40,446 nucleotides of DNA from assembly GCA_964480915.1 (NCBI GenBank), contig CAYZRS010000048.1, positions 1 to 40,446 of the forward strand, read 5' to 3'. A program made the translations under genes and the position numbers. Positions within the stretch are counted from its first letter, which is position 1. Each line of letters opens with the position of its first letter. Below the pieces are notes generated by a model. It had not been told where the DNA came from. It was given only the letters and a program-made list of their open reading frames with translations, and made no database searches. Origin of the DNA: CAWGCE01 sp964480915 (GTDB taxonomy: Bacteria; Planctomycetota; Planctomycetia; Pirellulales; Pirellulaceae). Shown in pieces: positions 33,309 to 40,446 of this stretch.

Positions 33309-33650
33309 TTATGGCTTCCCCTCGTCAGGACAGCTACACACCCATTGGAGGCAACCGGGACATCCTTTTCCATATTTGTGTTCAATGGCCGCCGTGAGGT
33401 CGACTCCGGCCACGTTGGCGATGGTTGTCAGCCAGGCCAATACATCGGCAAACTCTTCCATTTTGTCTTCATGCGTCCCTTCACGGAGTGCAGAGGCCAA
33501 TTCTCCGATCTCCTCCATCAGCCACATGAAAGTCCCGTCGATGCCACGGGCCTCGTCCTTTTCAAAATACATATCGCGAATCATCTGTTGGAATTCGCGG
33601 AACGATCTCTCTGACGGAGTATCGTTTTGGGGTACTTGGGAATGGTTCAT
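33309..33650 (-). CDS. MazG-like nucleotide pyrophosphohydrolase
   Basis: 113 residues, a single MazG domain. The metal-binding acidic residues appear as EEIGE (46-50) and EEFAD (65-69), with FMWLMEEIGELASAL and VLAWLTTIANVAGVDL as the helices of the alpha-helical NTPase fold. MazG enzymes hydrolyse nucleoside triphosphates to monophosphates plus pyrophosphate in the cytoplasm. Beyond the domain, the end carries a Cys cluster (CPGC at 97-100 and CSC at 105-107) that could bind a metal; this is a visible extra feature. The start is 27 bp from the radical SAM gene's stop, so the two may be co-transcribed. Confidence 0.83.
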   Translation of the reverse strand: MNHSQVPQNDTPSERSFREFQQMIRDMYFEKDEARGIDGTFMWLMEEIGELASALREGTHEDKMEEFADVLAWLTTIANVAGVDLTAAIEHKYGKGCPGCLQWVCSCPDEGKP

Positions 33651-33677
33651 GTGCGGGTACGCATGCTTCCTGAAGGA

Positions 33678-35501
33678 CTAAGTCGCGTCGGCCATCGAAT
33701 CGAGCTGGATCACCGATCGTGATTGCTCTTTTTCGAGGAAGGTTCGTCCGTACTTTACGTTGACATGATCCCACGGCAGCTTATCCATCAGTTGATACGG
33801 TTCATGAATCTGTCGGTTGATGTCGACTCCGGCGTCGGCGAACGCTTTCCACCAGCGGTCGATGTCGATCTGTTCGTGCCAGCTGTCGAGACGAGCACCC
33901 CGTTGCCACGCCAACTCGATGGCCGCTCCTGTGCGACGATCGCCACGACTGAGTGCACCTTCCAGCAAGCTTGTCTCCACATCGTGGCATTTTACGTTGA
34001 TGCTGCGAATGCGCCGTTTGTTCCATAGATACTTGTGCGAAGCGTGGAAGTATTCGCGGCTTTGCATGCCGTTCCATTGGTATGGCGTGTGAGCCTTCGG
34101 AACGAAATTGGAAACACTGGCGGTCACGCGTGCGTAGCGACCGCGAACTTCTTTGCCAATCTCCGCGATCGTTTCCGACATCTCGATAATGCCGTCCAGA
34201 TCGACTTCCCGTTCGCCCGGTAGCCCGCACATGAAGTAGAGTTTGACGCTTTCGTAATTGTTTTGGAACGCGTTGCGACAGCCTTCGTAAAGGTCTTCGT
34301 TCTTGATCTTCTTGCGAATTTGTTCGCGCATGTCGTCGCGAGCTACTTCGGGGGCGAGTGTCAGGCTGGAACGTCGATCGTTGCCAATCAGCTCGGCGAT
34401 CGTCCGCAGTTGTTCATTAACGCGCAGACTGGGGACCGAAATATTGACGCCGAGCGGCTTGAAGACTTCCTTTAATCGTAAGACCAGCTCTTCGAAGTGA
34501 GGATAGTCACTGCTGGAAAGCGAGAGGATCGAGATCTCGTTGAAGCCGGTGTTGCGGTAGCTTTCCAAGGCTCCATTGACGATCGTGTCGACCGATCGAA
34601 TCCGCAGCGGTCGTTTGATTACGGTGCTTTGACAGAAGCGACATTGCCAAGGACAACCACGCATGATCTCGATCGCGATCCGATCATGGACACACTCAAC
34701 AAATGGAATCACCGGCTTGGTCGGTATCGGAATTCCATCAAGGTCGGAAATCACCGACGGCTCGATCGTTTCTGGAAGGTCTTGTCGAGTCCGATTCAAA
34801 GCGACGATCCGGCCATCGCGATACTCGGGTTCGTAGAATCGTGGTGCGTAGCAAAATGGCAGTCGGATCGCCATCTGGGCGATCAGCTCGGCCCTTTGGC
34901 GGACGCCCGCTTCGCCGGTTAGCAATCCCTCGGCCGTTAGAGCCTGCTCCTTCAGCTCCATCCACAAATCGCAAATCAGAGGCAAGCTTGGTTCGCCGTC
35001 ACCGGTCACGATGATGTCGAGGAAGATCGCCATCGGTTCGGGGTTCTGAGCACACGGTCCGCCGGCGATCACCAAAGGATCGGCCAGTGTGCGCTGGTCA
35101 GAGTGGAGTGGGATGCGCCCCAGATCCAACATCGTCAGAATGTTGACGTAGCCGACTTCGTATTGAAGTGTGAAGGCCAGTATGTCGAAGTCGCAGAGCG
35201 GCGTGAATGATTCTAAAGAGTAGAGTGGCAAGTTGTGACTGCGCAGTTCGTGTTCGAAATCGACCCACGGTGTGAAGGCGCGTTCGCATACCCAATCAGG
35301 CTTGCTATTGATCAGCGAGTACAAGACTTGCAGGCCGTGGTGGCTCATGCCAATCTTGTAGACATCGGGAAAGGCGATGCACAGTTTGCCGCGGACCGAG
35401 CCGTGATCCTTGTGCACGGCGTTCATTTCTCCACCGACGTACTGAGCCGGCATCTGAACCTTGGGGAGAAGGCGTTCTACGATGTGCCGTTTGAGTTCCA
35501 A
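33678..35501 (-). CDS. B12-binding-domain-type radical SAM protein (TIGR03960 family)
   Basis: 607 residues if it starts at TTG 35501, giving the family-like N-terminus MELKRHIVERLLPKV with CGGAG upstream; the frame extends to a TTG at 35588. The N-terminal part (CIAFPDVYKIGMSHHGLQVLY) is the B12-binding-like region typical of the TIGR03960 group. The radical SAM cluster motif RGCPWQCRFCQ holds the three cysteines (C283, C287, C290) that ligate a 4Fe-4S cluster. Later motifs include LTLAPEVARDDMR and KLYFMCGLPGERE. The family is known by homology rather than reaction; it is not assigned to a pathway here. Divergent from the Rieske gene at 35706. Confidence 0.88.
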   Translation of the reverse strand: MELKRHIVERLLPKVQMPAQYVGGEMNAVHKDHGSVRGKLCIAFPDVYKIGMSHHGLQVLYSLINSKPDWVCERAFTPWVDFEHELRSHNLPLYSLESFTPLCDFDILAFTLQYEVGYVNILTMLDLGRIPLHSDQRTLADPLVIAGGPCAQNPEPMAIFLDIIVTGDGEPSLPLICDLWMELKEQALTAEGLLTGEAGVRQRAELIAQMAIRLPFCYAPRFYEPEYRDGRIVALNRTRQDLPETIEPSVISDLDGIPIPTKPVIPFVECVHDRIAIEIMRGCPWQCRFCQSTVIKRPLRIRSVDTIVNGALESYRNTGFNEISILSLSSSDYPHFEELVLRLKEVFKPLGVNISVPSLRVNEQLRTIAELIGNDRRSSLTLAPEVARDDMREQIRKKIKNEDLYEGCRNAFQNNYESVKLYFMCGLPGEREVDLDGIIEMSETIAEIGKEVRGRYARVTASVSNFVPKAHTPYQWNGMQSREYFHASHKYLWNKRRIRSINVKCHDVETSLLEGALSRGDRRTGAAIELAWQRGARLDSWHEQIDIDRWWKAFADAGVDINRQIHEPYQLMDKLPWDHVNVKYGRTFLEKEQSRSVIQLDSMADAT

Positions 35502-35705
35502 GGTAAGGCTCCGCGAGGAAGAAATACTGTCAGTGATCTTCCCCGCATTTTGCCACGTTATGCCGTTATTTAGTAGTCCCGTTCCCAATTCGCAGCGGCG
35601 ACCGAAGTGGTCGTCCTTAACGGTTCGACCGACAAATCATAGAATCGTCTGCCGGCCGCAATCCGATTTTCGGCGCACGAATCATTCAAAAAGTGTCTAA
35701 GTACC

Positions 35706-36080
35706 ATGTCCGAGTTTATTACCGTTGCCAAAGTTGGCAGCATTGAAGACGGCAAAGCGGGTGCGTTTCCGGTGAAAGGCAAAATGGTTGCCGTTTTTCT
35801 CGTCGACGGAAAATACCACGCGATTAACGATTTTTGCCCCCACATGGGGGCACCGCTCTCGGACGGACACGTTGAAGATGGTGTCGTCATCTGCCCCTGG
35901 CACGCTTGGCAGTTCAAAGTTTGTGACGGAACTTGGTGCGACAACCCGGCGATCAAAACGGACGCCTACGAAGTCCGCATCCAAGGCGACGAGATCCAGG
36001 TTCTCGTGCCAGACGAGGAGGCGCTGGAAGACGCAGACGAAACACCGGCACCGTCCGAGCCAAATCCGGACGGACCGTAA
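35706..36080 (+). CDS. Rieske [2Fe-2S] protein, NirD/ferredoxin-like
   Basis: 124 residues. A Rieske cluster is formed by C44-P-H46 (FCPHMG) and C63-P-W-H66 (CPWHAW), in the right spacing. There is no transmembrane helix or twin-arginine signal, so it is a soluble cytoplasmic ferredoxin of the NirD/BphF type, carrying electrons to an unidentified oxygenase or reductase. The last ~20 residues are acidic and Pro-rich (LEDADETPAPSEPN), outside the fold. The gene is divergent from the radical SAM gene, with about 200 bp between starts, and convergent with the DUF6263-like gene 27 bp away. No oxygenase lies in the window. Confidence 0.92.
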   Translation: MSEFITVAKVGSIEDGKAGAFPVKGKMVAVFLVDGKYHAINDFCPHMGAPLSDGHVEDGVVICPWHAWQFKVCDGTWCDNPAIKTDAYEVRIQGDEIQVLVPDEEALEDADETPAPSEPNPDGP

Positions 36081-36107
36081 CCGGGTTTTGCCAATTGCTT
36101 GGCTCGA

Positions 36108-37100
36108 CTAGCGAACGTAGGTCGCCGGTTGGACTTGTGCTGCCTCATCCGTCGGTACCGTCGCCGTCGCCTGGGCGACTTGGCTCACGGGCTCGAACGT
36201 CATGCGCAGGACGGTCGATAGCAATTGACTATGCTGCTGTTTGCCAACGCTGGTCACCATCCGCATATTCTGATGCAATTCGGTTTCCACAAATCGTCCC
36301 GCTTCGGCGTCGAAGAAGAGCGAGCCCGTGTTGCGCTGATTCTGAACGCTGATGTTCATACCGTTCTGAGGCGCCCCTTCAGGAAATGCGACCGTCATAT
36401 CGACGTCGATCCGTTCGAGCGGTCGCCCACTGCGCATTTCCGTGCCGACGTACTCATAGGTCATTTCCATCGACAAGGGGCCGACGGGACTCTTCGAGTT
36501 GGTCGATCCGGTCCACGAGTCGCCCGGACTAATAGGCGTCGTGGGGAACACGGTGGCCGCTTGACTGAGCAACGCCTTCAGGCCGTCGCGCGAAAGGACT
36601 TCGCGCAATTGAGCACCTGCCGGTGCCGCGTTCAATTGCTGCTTTGATTGTTCCGTTAATTGCACATCGAGGATTTCGCCCGTCGAACTCATTGTCTGTG
36701 TAAACTCGACTCCGACCAATGGATCGACCGAAGCTTTTAACGTCAACGCCGTGCCGGTCGCCTTCTCGGCATGAGCCGAATCGTATTCGATCTCGTCGGT
36801 CCCGGGGGTGGCCAATCGCATCGTCAGCCGTTCAATCGACTGGTTGATGTGGGCCGAACCGTCTTCGTTGACTTGCTGAATGTCCCACTTCATCAGCATG
36901 CCCATGTCGGCTGCCGATTCCATCTCTTGTCCCATCGCCGTCATTTGGACGGTCATGTCTTGGGTGAACCAGACGTTGAGTGTTTGCCCCGGTTCGAACT
37001 GCCATTGGAGGATTTTTTGAGCGTCGGCGTTGGCCGCGAATCCCATCAGAAGAGTTGCTAAGGAAACAGAAAAGAGCCAACGAGTCGAATTGTGGTGCAT
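36108..37100 (-). CDS. Exported DUF6263-like protein
   Basis: 330 residues from ATG 37100; GGAG lies 6 bases upstream, while an ATG at 37106 directly abuts it and is less likely. A clear signal peptide (WLFSVSLATLLMGFAANADA) is followed by a mature beta-rich protein: WQFEPGQTLNVWFTQDMTV, TMRLATPGTDEIEYDS, ISPGDSWTGSTNS, LSMEMTYEYVGTE and GSLFFDAEAGRFVETELHQNM. This pattern fits DUF6263 (planctomycete/Bacteroidetes exported proteins), whose role is unknown. The C-terminus is Thr/Val/Gln-rich. Convergent with the Rieske gene and 150 bp downstream of the UPF0173 gene. Confidence 0.7.
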   Translation of the reverse strand: MHHNSTRWLFSVSLATLLMGFAANADAQKILQWQFEPGQTLNVWFTQDMTVQMTAMGQEMESAADMGMLMKWDIQQVNEDGSAHINQSIERLTMRLATPGTDEIEYDSAHAEKATGTALTLKASVDPLVGVEFTQTMSSTGEILDVQLTEQSKQQLNAAPAGAQLREVLSRDGLKALLSQAATVFPTTPISPGDSWTGSTNSKSPVGPLSMEMTYEYVGTEMRSGRPLERIDVDMTVAFPEGAPQNGMNISVQNQRNTGSLFFDAEAGRFVETELHQNMRMVTSVGKQQHSQLLSTVLRMTFEPVSQVAQATATVPTDEAAQVQPATYVR

Positions 37101-37250
37101 GATCATCTCCAGGTCGAAGTCCTCTGCGGATTGCCCAAGTGCGGGGCGAGAGTATCGCTAGAACGGTTCGCGAGCGTCCAGAGGAACCGGACGGCGAACT
37201 GTGGAACCGAAGCGATGGGCCTTGCGATGTGTTGCCTGGCCGAGCGTGCC

Positions 37251-37940
37251 CTAACCGAGCGTTAACGAGCCGCCCGGTTCGAGGATGACCGCTTCCGCGC
37301 TCGTTTCCGAGCCAATCTGCGCGGCCCAGGCTGCTGCGTCCTGCTCGATCGGCGGCCACGTATTGTAATGAGCCGGCGCGACACGTTTCGGATTCAAAAG
37401 CTTGGTAGCAGCGATAGCATCGTTGGGCCCCATGGTGAATAAATCACCAATCGGGAGGACGGCCAAATCGAGTCCACCGGTGCCGATCCGTTGCATGTCA
37501 GAAAACAGCGCCGTGTCGCAGGCGAAGTAGATTCGCTGTCCGTCGATCGTTAGCAAGAAGCCGGCCGGCTCGCCACCGTACGAACCATCGGGCAATTGCG
37601 AACTGTGAATCGCCTGAGTCATTTTGACATGCCCAAACGGCAGCGTTGTGCCGCCGCCGATGTTCATGCCGATCGAACCTGCGATTTGATGGTTCTTTTC
37701 CAGCCACTGAGCAATCTCGAAAATGGCGACGACTTGAGCGCCGGTCCGTTTTGCGATCGCCGGTACGTCGGCGATGTGATCAAAGTGTCCGTGAGAAACC
37801 AGGATGAAATCGGCGCTCACCTCTTCCGCGGTACAGGGTGCGGTGGGCGAGTCGGTCAAAAACGGATCGAGCAAGATCGTGTGCTCGCCCGTTGCAATCT
37901 GCCAACCGCCATGCCCCAGCCATTTGATTTCAACTGCCAT
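37251..37940 (-). CDS. UPF0173-type metallo-beta-lactamase-fold hydrolase
   Basis: 229 residues, matching the UPF0173 family. The metal site is visible as SHGHFDHIAD (H50, H52, D54, H55), with further ligands in IHSSQ, FACDTALF and PAHYNTWP. It is a soluble hydrolase of unknown substrate. ATG 37940 directly follows the pgi stop (TAG) with no gap, and GGGG within the pgi end could serve as its ribosome site, so it is translationally coupled to pgi. That linkage is a hint of related metabolism but does not identify a substrate. Confidence 0.9.
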   Translation of the reverse strand: MAVEIKWLGHGGWQIATGEHTILLDPFLTDSPTAPCTAEEVSADFILVSHGHFDHIADVPAIAKRTGAQVVAIFEIAQWLEKNHQIAGSIGMNIGGGTTLPFGHVKMTQAIHSSQLPDGSYGGEPAGFLLTIDGQRIYFACDTALFSDMQRIGTGGLDLAVLPIGDLFTMGPNDAIAATKLLNPKRVAPAHYNTWPPIEQDAAAWAAQIGSETSAEAVILEPGGSLTLG

Positions 37941-39362
37941 CTACATCCCCAAATTTTTCTTCATGTGTTGCTTGTACCCCTCGACGCCCGGTTGGCCGTA
38001 GGGGTTGATGCCAATCAGACGCCCTTCAACGACGGTCGCCAGCATCAGCATCTGCAGCAGTTGTCCCAAAGAATACTCGCTGGTGTCCGGCAGGCGAATA
38101 TCGGCGGTGGGACGACCATCATCTTTATAGGCGGCATTCGTTCCGTCAAAGGCGGCCTTCATGAGATCGGGCATGGTCTTGCCCGCGATCGAATTCAGCT
38201 CGTCCTGATTCAAGGCGCTTGCGGTGACGGTGATCGGATCGGTGCGGTAATCATCCAGCACAATGTTTGTGAACAGCTTGTCTCGCGTGCCCTCTTGATG
38301 TTGTTGCGCGCGAGAATGGAGGTCGCGAGTGTTCAGTACGGTCAACGGCGTTGCCCCACGTTCCTGTTTTCCGATGCTCTCGGCCAGCAACTGGTCGTAC
38401 CACAGACCGACCGATTCGAGCGCCTTCGACCAAACGGAAAGGACACGCAAGTTGGCCATGCGCTGATCCTCCATCAGGTGACACACACCGACGTAATCGA
38501 GCACTCGGTTGTCGCACGGCGGTGCGGTTCGAAAGTGCTCGGTCATCGCCGCTGCACCTTCGAGCAATTTGACGACATCCAGTCCGAGGATCGCTGCTGG
38601 AATAAGCCCGACAGCGGAAAGGACCGAAAAACGCCCACCAACGCCGTCGGGGACTTTGAAGATGTCTGGGCAGCCGATCGCTTGGGCTAGTTCGAACAGT
38701 TTGCCGCTGGTACCGGTCACCGGGATGACGCGGTCGGCGATCAGGCCTTCGTCGTGAGCACAACTATCACGCAGCGCCTCGAGAAAGACGCGGAGCGAAA
38801 CGGCCGTTTCCAGTGTTCCGCCGCTCTTGCTAATCACGACGATGCCCCAGGCGTCATCGACATTCGTCGCCGGTGCGCCGCGGACGAGATCGAGCAGCCC
38901 GTTCGTCGCGTCGTTGTCGACGTTGTTGCCTTCAAAGTACAAACGGGGAACGCCGCCCCGCTGAGCTCGGTTGAGCTCGTTGTGGTAAGGGTGGTTGCAG
39001 CATTCCATCAGAGCACGTGCACCCATGTAGGAGCCGCCGATGCCCAGCAAGACAACTCGGTCGACCGACTCGGACAGTCGCCGCGAAGCCGTCAGGATTT
39101 GTTGCAACTCGCTCGTTTCTCGCTGGCTGTTGTATTCGGCAAGCAGTCGCTCCGGCATCTCAATGAAGCCCGCATCGAGCGGCGCTTTCTCAGCCGGCAC
39201 CGCGCCATTCGAATTCCACAAATCGACATCGGCAATCACTTCGTCTCGAGCGGAGATCAGTTGTGGCGAGAGTTCTTGCAGCGCTTCGGGAGCCAACCCG
39301 GTCGAAGGCAATTGAACTCCATTCCAATCGTAATTCAGCAAGCGTTTTGTCATGACGGTCAC
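37941..39362 (-). CDS. pgi: Glucose-6-phosphate isomerase
   Basis: 473 residues, in the range of bacterial PGIs (the shorter type, ~440-470). It interconverts glucose 6-phosphate and fructose 6-phosphate in glycolysis/gluconeogenesis. Motifs: VVLLGIGGSYMGARAL, VVISKSGGTLETA, the first signature VGGRFSVLSAVG and the C-terminal INPYGQPGVEGYK with the catalytic Lys region. GTG 39362 is preceded by GAGG with 7 bases between; ATG 39353 is the other candidate. It is divergent from the methyltransferase gene; the 266-bp region between contains a tandem 12-bp repeat. Confidence 0.95.
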   Translation of the reverse strand: MTVMTKRLLNYDWNGVQLPSTGLAPEALQELSPQLISARDEVIADVDLWNSNGAVPAEKAPLDAGFIEMPERLLAEYNSQRETSELQQILTASRRLSESVDRVVLLGIGGSYMGARALMECCNHPYHNELNRAQRGGVPRLYFEGNNVDNDATNGLLDLVRGAPATNVDDAWGIVVISKSGGTLETAVSLRVFLEALRDSCAHDEGLIADRVIPVTGTSGKLFELAQAIGCPDIFKVPDGVGGRFSVLSAVGLIPAAILGLDVVKLLEGAAAMTEHFRTAPPCDNRVLDYVGVCHLMEDQRMANLRVLSVWSKALESVGLWYDQLLAESIGKQERGATPLTVLNTRDLHSRAQQHQEGTRDKLFTNIVLDDYRTDPITVTASALNQDELNSIAGKTMPDLMKAAFDGTNAAYKDDGRPTADIRLPDTSEYSLGQLLQMLMLATVVEGRLIGINPYGQPGVEGYKQHMKKNLGM

Positions 39363-39420
39363 AGTGAATCCTCATATTCGCCAGTAGCGGGTGTCGGTTG
39401 TTGACGTGTTGCTGCTCTTA

Positions 39421-39456
39421 AAGGCGGTCAACAAAGCGGTCAACAGAGCGTTCAAG
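39421..39456. repeat. Three tandem 12-bp repeats in the pgi/methyltransferase intergenic region
   Basis: AAGGCGGTCAAC, AAAGCGGTCAAC and AGAGCGTTCAAG follow one another without a gap. The first two differ at one position. They lie 58 bp before the pgi start at 39362 and could be direct-repeat binding sites. Confidence 0.7.
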
Positions 39457-39628
39457 AATCGAACCACGATAGCTCAGTTGACGCGAGCGTGCCATACTGT
39501 CTGATCGGCAGGAGAATCGGGTGACCAGTGGCAACGTAGGCACAATTCAAGCCAGGAATTGTCGCGTTCCGCCCGGATTTCACGACGGTGCTCGCGTACA
39601 AAACGTGTGGACGAGACGAGGTGAGGCA

Positions 39629-40390
39629 GTGAAAGAGTCATTCTGGGACAACGTCGCGGACCGTTACGACGACGAGATTTTCAATACGCTCACAAGCGAC
39701 AAATCGCAGACGCTCGCGAAGACGGTGCGCAAGTATGCGACAGGTGTCGATGTGGCTTGCGACTTTGGTTGCGGTGTGGGCCGATTTGTCCCGTTGCTTG
39801 CGTCGTGTGCGCAGCGAGTCATCGCGACCGATTTTTCCGCGCGGAGCCTCGAATTGGCGAAGGCGACGATCGAGCACCGTTCGCAGGCGAAGGTCGTATT
39901 CAAAAAGCACGACCTGGCGAAAACCAAACCGCGCATCGGCAAAGCCAACTTGGGGCTCTGCATCAACGTGATGATCATGCCTCAGCTCGAACATCGCCAA
40001 AGAATCCTGCAAAACGTCCGTCGCAACCTGGCTCCTGCCGGCCGCTTGATCCTGGCGGTCCCGTCACTCGAATCGACGATCTACAGCCTGCAGCGATTAC
40101 TCGAATGGCACCGCCGCGAAGGTGATAATCGCCAGTCGACGCTGAAACGGTTGGAGCAAGAGACTCGGAAAACTGCTCCGTCCATCATCGATGGCATTCT
40201 CGAAATTCAAGGCGAGCCAACCAAGCATTACTTGCGCGAAGAGCTGCTGCTGTTGTTTGACCAGCATAAATTTGAGGTGTTGGAAGAGTTGCGGATTGAG
40301 TACGAATGGCAGGAAGATTTTGAAGAGCCACCGAAATGGATGAAAGCGCCATGGCCCTGGGATTGGCTGTTTGTGCTGGAAAAGCGGTGA
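39629..40390 (+). CDS. Class I SAM-dependent methyltransferase
   Basis: 253 residues if it begins at GTG 39629 (VKESFWDNVADRYDDE), with GAGG and TGAGG just upstream; the frame opens at 39521 but the extra part has no homology pattern. Motif I is ACDFGCGVGRFVPLLA, followed by VIATDFSARSLELA and FKKHDLA, then INVMIMPQLEHRQRILQNV and the acceptor-side LAPAGRLILAVPSLEST. These fit a methyltransferase-25/11-type Rossmann fold. The C-terminal ~60 residues are acidic and Trp-rich (WMKAPWPWDWLFVLEKR) and may shape the substrate site. No substrate can be assigned. It is the last gene of the window; a heptamer repeat starts 4 bases later. Confidence 0.85.
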   Translation: MKESFWDNVADRYDDEIFNTLTSDKSQTLAKTVRKYATGVDVACDFGCGVGRFVPLLASCAQRVIATDFSARSLELAKATIEHRSQAKVVFKKHDLAKTKPRIGKANLGLCINVMIMPQLEHRQRILQNVRRNLAPAGRLILAVPSLESTIYSLQRLLEWHRREGDNRQSTLKRLEQETRKTAPSIIDGILEIQGEPTKHYLREELLLLFDQHKFEVLEELRIEYEWQEDFEEPPKWMKAPWPWDWLFVLEKR

Positions 40391-40393
40391 GGG

Positions 40394-40446
40394 GATTTGA
40401 GATTTGAGATTTGAGATTTGAGATTTGAGATTTGAGATTTGAGATT
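40394..40446. repeat. Heptanucleotide tandem repeat (GATTTGA)n running off the window
   Basis: Seven exact copies of GATTTGA from 40394 to 40442, then a partial GATT at the window end. The full length is unknown. It begins right after the methyltransferase stop (TGA 40388-40390). Confidence 0.95.

Noticed and set aside
37596..38690. Open frame of 364 codons on the plus strand opposite UPF0173 and pgi
   Set aside because: It spans two unambiguous genes on the other strand and has no domain pattern of its own.
1..40446. CRISPR array, IS element, prophage or integrase
   Set aside because: I found no regularly spaced direct repeats, transposase-like frames, terminal inverted repeats or phage genes.

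Overview
The window looks like chromosomal DNA of a planctomycete, most likely of the Pirellulales (Blastopirellula/Rhodopirellula-like). This is an inference from gene content. It holds an ECF sigma factor directly followed by a large Ser/Thr kinase with TPRs, a secreted protein with the planctomycete N-terminal LEPR-like motif, dockerin plus PEP-CTERM exported proteins, a TIGR03000-domain protein, and a TIGR03960-type radical SAM protein. I found no rRNA, tRNA, CRISPR array, insertion sequence or phage gene. Gene order looks like ordinary chromosome with an accessory, surface-protein-rich left part.

Layout. Positions 1-3208: the end of an ECF sigma factor gene and a receptor-like kinase. 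Positions 3371-8603: three exported proteins (a zinc metalloprotease and two dockerin/PEP-CTERM proteins, the last two overlapping by 4 bp), ended by a strong terminator that serves the facing gene. Positions 8664-11209 (minus): a mechanosensitive-channel-like repeat membrane protein and a DUF2071 protein. Positions 11421-14887 (minus): a compact three-gene cluster of two paralogous exported proteins and a DUF11 lipoprotein, divergent from a LolA-like exported protein at 15128. Positions 16339-18206 (plus): a cohesin-like PEP-CTERM protein, a four-helix membrane protein and dtd. Positions 18285-20202: a divergent pair (YdjM/DUF457-type membrane hydrolase and CvpA) around a 24-bp near-palindrome; both proteins carry Pro/Tyr/Gln-rich tails. 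Positions 20203-20773 hold no convincing gene but contain a tandem 11-bp repeat.

Positions 20774-26580 (minus) form one co-directional run: a hypothetical protein, an HTTM-like membrane protein, truA, a small Ser/Thr kinase with a DFA motif, accA and asd. A Gly/Ser-rich TIGR03000 protein follows at 26826-28124 with a strong Shine-Dalgarno sequence and terminator. Positions 28289-35501 (minus) form another co-directional run: radical SAM protein, MazG-like protein, a large membrane protein, an ABC ATPase, a mini HExxH membrane protein and an apparently exported isoaspartyl methyltransferase. The right end has a Rieske protein, a DUF6263-like protein, a UPF0173 metallo-hydrolase directly adjoining pgi, and a methyltransferase followed by a heptanucleotide repeat that runs off the window.

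Housekeeping functions (accA, asd, truA, dtd, pgi) are secure. The least understood parts are the 11.4-14.9 kb exported-protein cluster, the 28.3-33.2 kb ABC/protease/methyltransferase group, and the HTTM pair. Many starts are GTG or TTG, so several N-termini are judged from signal peptides, ribosome sites or family length and remain uncertain.
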